DNA of 60,000 nt. It comes from Branchiostoma floridae. Taxonomy: Eukaryota; Chordata; Leptocardii; Amphioxiformes; Branchiostomatidae. A model generated the notes under the pieces. The model did not search any database. It saw nothing but the letters and a program-made list of their open reading frames with translations, and was not told the DNA's origin. The stretch is from NCBI RefSeq assembly GCF_000003815.2, contig NC_049985.1, positions 4,212,267-4,272,266 of the forward strand. Direction: 5' to 3'. Below, in pieces: positions 8,919-21,200 of this stretch. How positions within the stretch are numbered: position 1 is the first letter of the stretch; each line of letters begins with the position of its first letter. The position numbers and the translations under genes were made by a program.

Positions 8919-10442
8919 AATTACACCCCCACCGCCTAGTGGCTGTCCATGGTACTGAACGGCCAGTTCTCGTACCTCATGTTTTGAACATAGCTATGGC
9001 CATATACAGAACCCGGTAACTGTCAAAACATCTGCTCTAAGTTGACAGCAAAAACGCCCGACGGGGCCTGTAACTAGGGCTGTCTGTACGTACCACAATC
9101 AGATCCTGAATGTATAAATAGACCAATGCAACGGAGCTATACATATGATTGTACGATTGTATTTATACTAATAGGGAGTCAATACGAATAGTCCAATACA
9201 CCATACTATTCTTGTAATACGATATCAACATTTAATTGTCCAACTGTACAGGGTCAAGTTTTATGTGTGATTTTATTTATTTTTTTCTTAAATCTTAGCT
9301 AATACTAATTTTTACCGTCATCTCCATTTTTGCGGTGTTTGTGTTAAGGTCGGTATTTGTGTAGTAGTTGCCTTGTGCGTTTTTGTAACTGTCGACCAGT
9401 CATTCGCTTTCATGTTTAAATTTACAAGTATACTCTAAGTACAATGACGATAAAGTGTTTAAAGCACAACGAATGGGCAGTACAGGAACGCATGTAATAT
9501 ATCAACGAGTGTAATATATGATCATATTGCTACACACATTCGGTCTTTACATGTAGTCAGGCGAAGGGCTAAAACAAGCCACTCCATGTTTACCCCATAA
9601 ACTTTCAAAAGAAAATTAAAAAAACAAGCTTTTTCTTGTATTCATACCAAACAATAAGGGTACTGCAGAGCTAGGGCCAAACGTAGGCCACAGCAAGTAC
9701 ATTCTATGGATGACATTCTCAACAGACTCCAAATTTAATGCTAGAGGCTGAAAAAAATGATGGGTAAAATGCTAATATATTTTAACTACACGCCATAAAC
9801 GTTCTAACAACAACTTTAGTGACAAAACATGGTGTTACTATGAGTCCTTTATTTCTTCTGTAAAACTGAAATAAGACGAGGGTGCTCGATTCAGCAATTC
9901 TTATCGACTGCGACGTAATCTTTCAATTCAGTCTGCGGTAATTAAATAAGATTGAGACGTGCTACACTGAGATGATAATGATAGAATGATTCATGTTTGT
10001 AATGGACTATGTCTCTCTACCTGAAGGAGTTGGTGTCTTCTCTAGTCAAGAAACACAGAAATACACAATGATTCGAAATATACAATGTACCAGGCAATAT
10101 GGAGTCATGTGCTACAATCGCGAATACTACAATTCTGGGATGAGTTTATAATGTATAATTACTTTTCTATATTTTAGGATGTATGATTCTTTTCCTATGT
10201 ATACAATTTTCTACCCGAATGTATGACAACGATGCTTTTATGTACACAATATACCAATATAAGCGGCGTTTATGTAAACTCTGACCTATGTGTACTATAC
10301 AGTGTCACTTTTTTTTACAAGAAAGCACAGTTTGCATTGTTTGTTGTGCGTTGCGGTAGGAGGTAGGTTCTTTAAGCATATCCGGAGCGTCTTCTCCCTT
10401 TGCGGCGTTTGATATGTTCCAGTTGCAAGTATAGCCATTTCC
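8919..10442. other. Intergenic, no gene seen
   Basis: AT-rich sequence between the convergent SLC6 and cyclase genes. No repeat or coding family recognised. Confidence 0.5.
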
Positions 10443-10620
10443 CTAGCTTCTACCAGGCTCCGCGGATCGGTGGTCTAATTGCAGAAGTCTATAGTACGCT
10501 AGGGGAGTTAGCCGGCCAGAAGAGTACGAGGAAACGGCTGACTCCTCTAGCGTACTATAGACTCTATTTGTCCAATTTCTACAATTAGATCACCGATCCG
10601 CGGTGCCTGGTATAGGCTAC
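10443..10620. mobile_element. Hairpin MITE with arms of about 60 bp
   Basis: Left arm TAGCTTCTACCAGGCTCCGC followed by GGATCGGTGGTCTAATT. It pairs with right arm AATTAGATCACCGATCCGCG followed by GTGCCTGGTATAGGCTA. The inner parts GTCTATAGTACGCTAG and CTAGCGTACTATAGAC also pair. The terminal block resembles the CTCTACCAGGCTCC block inside the 6502 and 21954 elements. Confidence 0.8.
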
Positions 10621-11974
10621 GTTGTTTACCCATAAGGGCCCATAAGCAACTTTACTTCCCCTTACAACTGATCATGTCACCTGTCTCCCAGCCAATGAGA
10701 GGAAGCTGTTCAGTCACCAATGATTAAAGCTATGAGCTGATTGGCTGGGAAGTCGGTCGCACCAAATAAGGCATGCTCATGAATATTTACAACCGTTCGA
10801 AAGGTACCGGGAACATACAAACTTATCAAAAGTATGATAAGGAGTTTCATGGTTCTAAGTACTCATGCGCAGTGAGATGCATTGTGGGTAACACGAAGGC
10901 ACAATTTCTTGCCTGGATTATGATTTACATGCTGAGACGTGTTTTGTCTACGTTTCAGGGGCCGTCACCTTTGACATGTTACCTACAATGCATTCGCTGT
11001 GCATAAGTACATAGAACCATGCACATCCTTATATAGATGCGTTCAAGGGACCCTTACAATTTACAGTACTGGACTGTACAGTACATCTGTGGCTACACAT
11101 ACAGTGCAGCAACTCAGTGGTTCATTCAAAATGTTTATCACAATAAAATACCAAGTGCGATACTGCATATGATATAAATGTAAACAACGTTTGATGCTGT
11201 TACGTACAGTATGGGATACACGATAACTTTGATAAATATTGTCAAAAGACCTTCAGCACGAATCAGTGCCTGCGTTTGTGATAATAGGACTTAGGAAAGA
11301 CTGGGTTCATATCAGTCAACTGACGGCAGTTTGTATCAAGATGTGTTGTATTCACGACACTCGCATATCTGTGCTTAAAGGGGTCTTTTCACAGGTACGA
11401 AATGTCTTCACTGTCAGGAGACAATAACACGCTGTTGATTGGCTGCTTTCTTCAATTAGAGGGACCGCCTGGACCAATCGGATGAGGGTACGGAAGTGGA
11501 GCACTCATGACACCTGGTCTTTTATACGTACAGCAATGCCAATAGTGCTGCAGATATACTAGTAGTCTTTAGCAGAAGGTATGGGGCACAAATACCCAAA
11601 CTCACTTTTAGTCATTTTAGTGCAGTTTTGGTTTTGAGTGAAACATTTAGTTTTCCAGCATGAAATTTTCTTCCGATTGTAATATTCACTCTCTCTGCAG
11701 AGCTATCCTTTTACATCTCTTCTTTAAGTTAGTAAAACAGTCTCCAGAAGACTCCGAGATCATCTTGTGGGCATTTCGGTGCATTTCTAACGTCTCTTTC
11801 CGGTAAAGGAGAGTGGCATATGTGTATGTCTTGTAATAAGTCCAAGATGTGTACTATGTTTTGTAATGATAATTCGCCTTCCTCTGGTCAACATGAGAGA
11901 GACTCCTTGCCTTCGAACAAATAAAGACTTTTCAAGGCTTTCCCATTGCCTGCAGAAGGTCTTCCTACATACAG
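10621..11974. other. Cyclase 3' flank, no gene seen
   Basis: Downstream of the cyclase stop codon on the minus strand. No coding resemblance and no clear poly(A) hexamer on the minus strand close to the stop. Confidence 0.45.
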
Positions 11975-12247
11975 TCAAGGAGTTGATATTTGTATCCCAA
12001 GGAGGTTTGGGACCTCCTTGGAAGGACTTAAAATGTCTTCCCTCGCGAGAGACTCCGTGGACTCCGTGATGTCCTGTAGCAGGCTCTTCTGGTGCATCTC
12101 CTTCTCCACCTCGTGCATGCTGTCGATCTCTATGCTCATGCCTCTCTGCAGGTCCAGCCAGCTGCGCGGCTTGAGCAGGGAGGGAGGGGAGCAGGGACGG
12201 GCGCCGCGCGTGCCCACCAGCCAGTACGTCTTCATACGACCCTTACC
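11975..12247 (-). CDS. Cyclase terminal exon
   Basis: 90 codons and [23 protein letters not shown], then [20 protein letters not shown] and [29 protein letters not shown]. KGRMxTYWLxG is the universal end of the cyclase domain; the remaining ~78 residues are a divergent tail. Acceptor CCCTGCAG at 12248. Five echoes of this edge lie in the intron. Confidence 0.93.
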   Translation of the reverse strand, partial: GKGRMKTYWLVGTRGARPCSPPSLLKPRSWLDLQRGMSIEIDSMHEVEKEMHQKSLLQDITESTESLAREDILSPSKEVPNLLGIQISTP

Positions 12248-15200
12248 CTGCAGGGGGAAAATCAGTCAATCAATCAAGATATCAAAATTCTGTCAATACG
12301 CAGTACGTCTTCATACGACCTTTACCCTGTAGTGGGATAACCAATCAATCAATCAATCAAAATTCTGTCAATACGTAGTACGTCTTCATACGGCCTTTAC
12401 CCTGTAACGGGGCAAGCAGTCAATCAATCAATAAATCAATCAACCAGTCAATCATTCAACCAACCAACCAATCAATCAATCAGTTAATTAAGATTCAGTC
12501 AACAACTAGTGCGTCGTCATCCAACCTCCACCCTGCATCAATCAAATCAATCAATCAATCAATCAATCAGCACTAACGCAATCATGATTCATTCAAATAC
12601 AAGTACGTCTTTATACGACCTTTACCCTGCAGCGGGGCAAGCAGTCAATCAATCAATCAACCAGTCAATCATTCGACCAATCAGTCAATCAGAGAATCAG
12701 CCAATCAATCAATCAATCAGCATATCAATCAATAAACCAATCAATCAATCAATCGACATTCCGTCAATAACTTGTGCGTCTTCATCCGACCTTAACCCTG
12801 CATCGGGACAGTAAATCAATCAATCAATCATTAATCATCAGTGCGTCTTTATGTACGCGATAGTTTAATAAGACTTAAAGGTTTAAATTATTTGTCTTGT
12901 TAGTCTATGACCACAACGCATATCTGATTGGTGGACGTGAACTATGATGTAACGTTAACGTTACATATGACCTGCTAGACTGGAAATACACGCACACACA
13001 CACACACACACACTTACTTTAACTTGTAGGGTTCCACGATATGCAGTGATGAATTCCCCACCATATAGCAGCTTGTTGACACTGTCACTGAGTGTAATTT
13101 TCCCGGGCTGAAGAAAGACACATTCAAAATGATGATATATAGTTTAGTAAACAGTAAATAGGTAGAGGTAGAAAAAACTGACGCTTTAAACTTTTGGTTT
13201 GATTTGGACGGCTATCGAATCTAGTGCTATAACCATCTATAATCACTTTGAGGGAAATGCTACACTGTCTGACTTGTCTGACAGCAGAGTTCGAACCATT
13301 GGTTGTGTGAAAATAAAAACACATAGTGTGAGACCCTCTGGTATGAGACCACTGCTTGTAGACAGGAAGAATCATGGCTTTCTCAGCTCAGTGAACGTCG
13401 ACGATATCGCCGGCAGAGATCTGCCACACGTACAAACATGTACCCGTAAATGTTAGCATGGTGCGCACAGAGACAGGCTGAATCCAAGGTACGTACGAGT
13501 TGCCTTTTGTGAATAATAATGCTCGAAAGATTTGTTGCAAGATGTATTCAGGTGAACTACGTGTGGTGGGGGTGGGGGGTGGTAAATATGTCACAAGGTC
13601 TTTATGGGTGGAATTTGAGGTCAAATAATGTTATGTCCCTGCAATGTAATTGTCTGCTGCACAGTAGTCCTTGTATATTTTCAATACATCTAGCATTTCG
13701 ATAAACAACGAGAAAGACCAATGGAATAATAAACGCATTAATATACTCGTGATGTTGTCGCCATCGCTATCACGTGACCTCCTCACCTCGCTATTGGTCC
13801 CCATTCTTGAGGCGGTGTTGACGGTGTCTCCCACCATGCAATACTGCGGCATCTTCAGAGAGATCACCCCGGCAACCACCGGCCCAGAATGCATACCTAA
13901 TGATACAACACTAGTTACACACATTGACAAAAATGGCGCCAAAGCCTTTGGCGCCATTTTTGTCAATGTGTGTAAATTGCTTTCTTACAGTTTCAAGTAG
14001 GTAAAGACTCTATGAGTCATAGAGTCTTTACCTACTTGAAACTGTAAGAAAGCAATTTCTAAACAGTTTGAATCCAGTTTCGGATGAGCAAACAGTCTAC
14101 AAACCGTTACGATTTATTGACCACGAAGTTGACCTTTCTTCAGAAGTGACTTGTTGTAAACGACATTTACGGAGAACCGAACATAGCTCGTGACAAAATT
14201 GTCAAGTATCAAAACTAACTGTATGTGCGACATTTTGGTCAGCAGCCCAGAATTCGATCCTTATAACTTCAGCATCACTATTGTTGTGAAACAACCAGAG
14301 GGGCGAGTAGAACAGAAATAAGCAACATGCCCCCACCCGGGACCGAACCGGGGTCGGCAGATTACAAGTCATGACCGCTATCGCTGTCGCCACAAAAGCA
14401 CTAGTGCCCTTGGGCAAGGACGGTAGGCGGTACTTAAACACCACTGTTACAGTTGGAAAACTGTAGCATTTGCAGCAACAGTAGCATTTGCCATACTGGA
14501 TGCAGGAAAATTTCACTTCTAGATATCTTTCTCGCTTCTGTACAACTGAGTTGAGACATCTAGAGTCAGACGAATGACGTTCGTACAACAATAAGAAGGA
14601 GGGTGCATCGAGACCCCCGTAACGTATCTATATATTTCTGACAACAAGAGGTAGCTATTTCATAAGAACTAACCTATTTTGACCTTGAGTTTGGTGCCGT
14701 CGATGGGGTTTTTCAACCTCTCGACCTCCCGGTTCAGCTCCAGGGCCAGGGCGGCCACACACTGCGCATGCCTCGGGTTCCGCTCCGGGGCGCCGCCCAC
14801 CACCATGTACACAGCGTCACCTAGCGTCTCAAACTGGAAGCACAATAAGCTATTCATCAAACGTTTCCTTCATATATAGTGGTTAGGGGTGGGTACCGGT
14901 ATACAAAATTCAGCTACAGGTACGGTTCAGGTCCAGAGGATCAGGTCCAGGTCCGGACCTGAACCTGGACCTGACAAAAGTTTTGAATGGGTGGTACTCA
15001 AAACAACGGTCCATTTCGCTACATACAAAAGAATCTGTTTGGTAAAGTGTCGTGGCATTTTCAATTCAAGACTGTGTCACGTCATCTACATCAGGACTCA
15101 TAAACTCGAGATCTCATCTTGAATAAAGACGGGGGCTGATACAAACTTACAACAACCTTTAACCTTTTCTGACGTCACTGTACTGAAAAATCTGGTCCTT

Positions 15201-18200
15201 AGTTTCACTCAAGTGTACGTCACATTTCCATAAAAGACACCAAACTACACAAGACGTAAAGAGAATAGTCATGGGCATTATCTGTATATATATTCACGCA
15301 TGCATGTCTATTTTTCATTTCCACAAAACTGAAATGTGACGTTAGCCTTTGAAGGTCAAGGGGCTAGTCACAAATTTGGTTCCACTATCCTTGTGCTGCA
15401 ACAAAGTTAATTAAAGTTAAAGTTAAACCTGCTCCACTAAGGTAGTACCGCCTTACCTTGAAGACGTCATGTCCGAGACTGATGGTGTCGAACAGAGTGA
15501 AAAAGTCGTTGATGGTGGTGACCAGCTGCACCGCCGGGACCTTAGCACTGATCTCCATAAACCCCACCAGGTAACTAAACATCACCGTCACTTCCGGAAA
15601 CGCCTAGAAACACATGCCATAAGGTACTGTCTTATTCTTCGATGTTTTATTTATATCAAATGACATAATTGCAAAGATATGGTCAAAGTTGTGCTGCACT
15701 CAAACTATATAGCTTATCTAATGATATTTATACGCCATTCCTACATTGAGAAAAGTTGATGGCCCTTCAAGTGCAACATTGACATTGAAGTTTTACGCCT
15801 TGAAAATGAAATAAAAACCGAAAGCTGCGAGAAAACGCAGATCAATTATACCTTGCACCTGAACTTGTGTTTGTGTAATTTCCAATAAGAGAGATGGTAA
15901 TGGTCATAGGAATACCTATCGCATCTTTCTCACCCCTGACAGCACGAAATGGCGCCATACATCGGCGCTTAAAAAGTCAACCCAATCAATTGTTCACGTC
16001 TCACATGCCAACCTCTAGTCCCTCCTTCATGGCTCTGCAGTGCCGTTCACGGCCATGCCTTTCCTGATTCGCTCTGCCTCGCTCGCAGGATGCATTTTTG
16101 TAGATAGACCCGTCACAGTAATGCGTCCCCCCTCCAAAAAAAAAAAAAAAAAAAAAAAAACACAACAACAACACTTTACCTCTACAGTGTCATTGACGTC
16201 CATGCCCCTCCTGAGCCTGTCTGCCACGGTCCGCGGGATCATCTGGTACAGCAGCTCGTCGCTGTGCTTCCGCCAATCCTCGCACTTCTTCATGTTCTCG
16301 CACAGCTGTTCGCTGTACTTGACAGCCTGTGAGACCAAAAGCACAACTGCGATGTGATACCCATTTGCAAATGTTCACTACAACTTTCAAGCGCACCACA
16401 TTGTACCTCATAGCTATATTTTTCTTGCTATTATGAATGATACCGTCGCTATGCGTTATGTCTTGTGGAGTGCCTGTATGTTCACTTTAGGCAAACAAAT
16501 TAATTGTAAATCGCTGACGTCATAACTATGTTTTAGCTCAATATACACGAGCACATCACTTAACAGCAATTTTCTCTCTCTATATATATATATATGTATC
16601 CCCGGTTACAACCTACGTCATCAAAGGGTCGCATTCAATCAGCCAGGAACAGTATAGGTCGTCCACAATTTCATCTTCAAGTGTCCTTCAGTGGGGTCGG
16701 TATGTATCATAACCTATCAGGTCTGGAGTCATCGTCATGTCCTCAATTTACGTTAACGATACGCTTGGCATCGGATGATCCAGAGATACTCTGACGCATG
16801 ACAGGCTAGGTTAAGTCAGGTTACACGTAGATTTCTCGGAAGGACGCTGGAAGAGGAAATTGTGGACACCCTGCACGGCACGAAAAACGGTATTTAAGCG
16901 TGCTGAAACCATGCGTAATGTTGACGTATTTTCCTTCTTTACGGATCTATACCCCACTTATACGAGTACGTAAATATTGCCTTTAAGTGGTCTTTCTGTA
17001 GGTCCGTGTTAGTCCTTATTTTCCGGTTTTCCCGTTGTCTTTCAGCAGCTTAAAGATGTCGTAAATGATTTTTAAAACCCCCTTAAAACTTGTTTAAAGT
17101 TCACGTTTATTTGATCTAAAGCCTATTTACGTCTCATATACAATTGCATTAAGTGGATTATAACGTGTGTTTTAGTGCCTTTTCAGCAGCTTAAAGTTGC
17201 CATAAATACTTATTAAAACGCCCTTAAGACATGTTTAAACTTGACGTGTATTTGATCTAAAGCCTCTTTACGTCTCATATACGTGTGCATTAAGAGGATT
17301 ATAACGTGTGTTTAGGTGCCTTTTCAGCAGTTTAAAGTTGCCATAAATATCTATTAAAACGCCCTTAAGACTTGTTTAAACTTCACGTATATTTGATCTA
17401 AAGCCTATTTACGTCTCATATACGTGTGCATTAAGTGGATTATAACGTGTGTTTAGGTGCCTTTTCAGCAGCTTAAATTTGCCATAAATACCTATTATAA
17501 CGCCCTTAAGACATGTTTAAACTTCACGTTTATTTGATCTAAAGCCTATTTACGTCTCTTATACGTGTGCATTAAGTGGATTATAACGTGTGTTTAGGTG
17601 CCTTTTCAGCACTTTAAAGCTGCCATAAATACTTATTAAAACGCCCTTAAGACATGTTTAAACTTGACGTTTATTTGATCTAAAGCCTATTTACGTCTCA
17701 TATACGTGTGCATTTAGTGGATTATAACGTGTTTAGGTGCCTTTTCAGTAGCTTAAATTCGCCATAAATACCTATTAAAACGCCCTTAAGACATGTTTAA
17801 ACTTCACGTTTATTTACGTCTCATATACGTGGGAATTAAGAGGATTTAATGTGTCTATATTGTTCTTTTAAGCAGCTTAAAGTTGTCATAAATACGTACT
17901 TAAATACCCTTAAGACATGTTTAAAGTTCCCTCTGTACGTCTCATATATGTGTGCATTAAGTTGATTATAAGGTGTGGATAAGTGCCATTTTAGAATAAT
18001 CATTAGCATATTTCAAAGCAAGAAAATACAATGGATGAAACTTTGAAATTTTATTGAATTACGAGAAAATATTACATGGAAGAGTAAAAAAAAACTACTG
18101 CCTACTAGGTATTTGTGGCCTTTTAATCTGATGTAGTCGGCAGTTGAAACAATCACAACGGCTGCGCAATTCCGTGCAGCAGTCAACAGTCCCATTTCCA

Positions 18201-21200
18201 GTGTCGGGCGAAGCGTCTCGGCGTAAGTTACAAAGAGCACACATGCACAGTTCCATCTAGATCTGGCCACCACAGGAATAAGAATCCGGTAAGATCTAGA
18301 GTAGTGGCCGATATGACTCGTGTTGTTGGATGGTCCTGCATTCTGTGAACGCGAAACATGTTCAGCTTGCAGTGTCGGCTTCTATTAATCCGGATGGTAC
18401 AAGGGCCGTGATTTCCCATTCTGTGTCGATTTCCAACAACAACAGCTTGTACAGAATGACAGCCACCTCGTATCTTTGAGTCAAATTCCGTCACCGGGGG
18501 TCCTAGGCGGTAAAAGCGGTGTCGCGGCCACAACTTGCGGGCTAGAACAGGCCCAAACTTTCTTCAATACTTCTCTTCAAAAATTGAACGCCTGGAAAAT
18601 AACCGCTCCTTGTCGTACGTATGGCCCGTAAATTTGAACCCCCCACTCTTTTCTGCCATTGGATACATCCTATCACATGACACAGCTGTGCCACAGACGG
18701 ACCAAGGAAGTTCAACCTCCTTGGACGGACGGAGGCGTGCGCCCCATGGCGAGTACGAAATAACGCTGAATAAATTTACATCTTTGTCCATAACCCAAAT
18801 AAACACGAGCAACACGAGAAGACACCGCCTGTGTGCACAAACTGTTCTTTCTCGATGCTTGCTTGTAGATAGAGAAATAAACATATTTCGTACATTTACC
18901 TGTAGTAAGAACTGCTTGCCGTTTTATAGAGAAAACACAACTCACTGCACAAAACGCTATACCTACTACATCCTTATTCTTCAAGCAGAGGTTGAGTCGC
19001 GGAGATATTCATAGCAGTAGTCGGGATTTCTACCGTCTCTTAGCGCGAGGGTCAACTTGCCACAAAGAAAACAGGCTGCCTCACCCTGATTTAGACCCTG
19101 GAATTTCAGAACATATATGCGGTATAAAATAAAAAGGAAAGGGTCTCCTCCTGTTCGCATAAACTGCGCTTCAAACATGCCGTATGTTGAGCAGAAAAAG
19201 GCAACGTTTCATAAAACCTTTGAGACGGTATTAGCTAATAGATAAAACGGGGGTAGTGCCCCCAAGTTTGCTTAAGCTACGCGGATTCAAAGATTAGACA
19301 TGTCGTATGTTCGACAGAAATACGCAACATTTCATATACGTCTTGGCAACATATAAGCTAAACGGGGGAGGTCTCCCCTAGTTCGCTTAAACTGGGCGGA
19401 TTCAAAGATTAAACATGTCGTATGTTCAAAAGAAATACGCAACATTTCATATACGTTTTGGCAGCATATAAGCTAAACGGGGGAGGTCTCCCCTAGTTCG
19501 CTTAAACTGCTCGGATTCAAAGATTAAACATGTCGTATGTTCAAAAGAAATACGCAACATTTCATATACGTTTTGGCAGCATATAAGCTAAACGGGGGAG
19601 GTCTCCCCTAGTTCGCTTAAACTGCGCGGATTCAAAGATTAAACTTGTTTTATGTTTTACAGAAATACGCAACATTTCATATACGTCTTGACAACATAAA
19701 AGCTAAACGGGGGAGGTCTCCCCTAGTTCGCTTAAACTGCGCGGATTCAAAGATTAAACATGTCGTATGTTCAACAGAAATACGCAACATTTCATATACG
19801 TCTTGGCAACGTGTAAGCTAAACAAGGGAGGTCTCCCCTAGTTCGCTTAAACTGCGCGGATTCAAAGATTAAACATGTCGTATGTTTTACAGAAATACGC
19901 AACATTTCATATGCGTTTTGGCAACATATAAGCTAAACGGGGGAGGTCTCCCCTAGTTCGCTTAAACTGCGCGGATTCAAAGATTAAACATGTCGTATGT
20001 TCAACAGAAATACGCAACATTTCATATACGTTTTGGCAGCATATAAGCTAAACGGGGGAGGTCTCCCCTAGTTCGCTTAAACTGCGCGGATTCAAAGATT
20101 AAACTTGTTGAATGTTTTACAGAAATAGGCAACATTTCAAATACGTCTTGACAATATATAAGCTAAACGGGGGAGGTCTCCCAAGTTACTGCGCGGATTC
20201 AAAGATTAAACTTGTTGTATATGTTTTACAGAAACACGCAACATTTCATATACGTTTTGGCAGCATATAACGGGGGAGGTCTCCCCTAGTTCACTTAAAC
20301 TGCGCGGATTCAAAGATTAAACTTGTTGTATGTTTTACAGAAATAGGCAACATTTCATATACGTCTTGACAATATATAAGCTAAACGGGGGAGGTCTCCC
20401 AAGTTACTGCGCGGATTCAAAGATTAAACTTGTTGTATGTTTTACAGAAATACGCAACATTTCATATACGTTTTGGCAGCATATAAGCTAAACGGTTTAG
20501 GTCTCCCCTAGTTCGCTTAAACTGCGCGGATTCAAAGATTAAACATGTCGTATGTTTTACAGGAATACGCAACATTTTATATACGTCTTGGCAAATATAG
20601 TAACGGGGGAGGTCTTCCCTTCTTTGCGTAAATGACGGTTCGAAATAAATTATATATATGGCATCCTTCGGTCAATATTGACCATGGTATACGCAACAGT
20701 TTATATAACGTAAAAGAGCGCATATAAGCTAACCGTGAGAGGTTCTCCCCTGTTCGAATTAAACCTTGCGCACAGAAAGTTTGAATACGTCAAATGCTTT
20801 CGGAATAGCTAAAAAACACAGAAGATTATTGTATTTGACTGTGTATTGTATTGTATTTGTATTTTGCTGAGGTATAAACATAACATTTTGTACCAGATAG
20901 CGCAATAATTTTCAGTTTTGACTGTAAATCTTGCCACTGTTATAAAACAGATGACGCAATGTTTTATCTTACACCAGACAAAGGCTTATTACATTTGACT
21001 TAGCCGGTTAACATGTATTTTGTAACAGATCTAGAGAAACGGTATTTGTCCGTTTTGACAGAAAATATTTTGAGACATTTAAGTTGTCTTTTCGGCATAC
21101 TAAAATACATGTAAAATTCACGTAAAGAAACACAACAGATTAAGTTAGATTTACAAACGCTGAAATCTTCCGTAAATGCCAAATGTATGTTTCCGATGCC

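Noticed and set aside
14326-14430. tRNA gene
   Set aside because: Good B box but the cloverleaf does not close and no proper anticodon arm is formed. Best read as a SINE head.
18535-19014. 159-codon open frame
   Set aside because: No motif, overlapped by equal-sized antisense frames, no splice context, inside a repeat-rich intron.
17037-20640. CRISPR-like array
   Set aside because: Units are 115 or 141 bp with no unique spacers, in an animal intron. This is satellite-type repetition.
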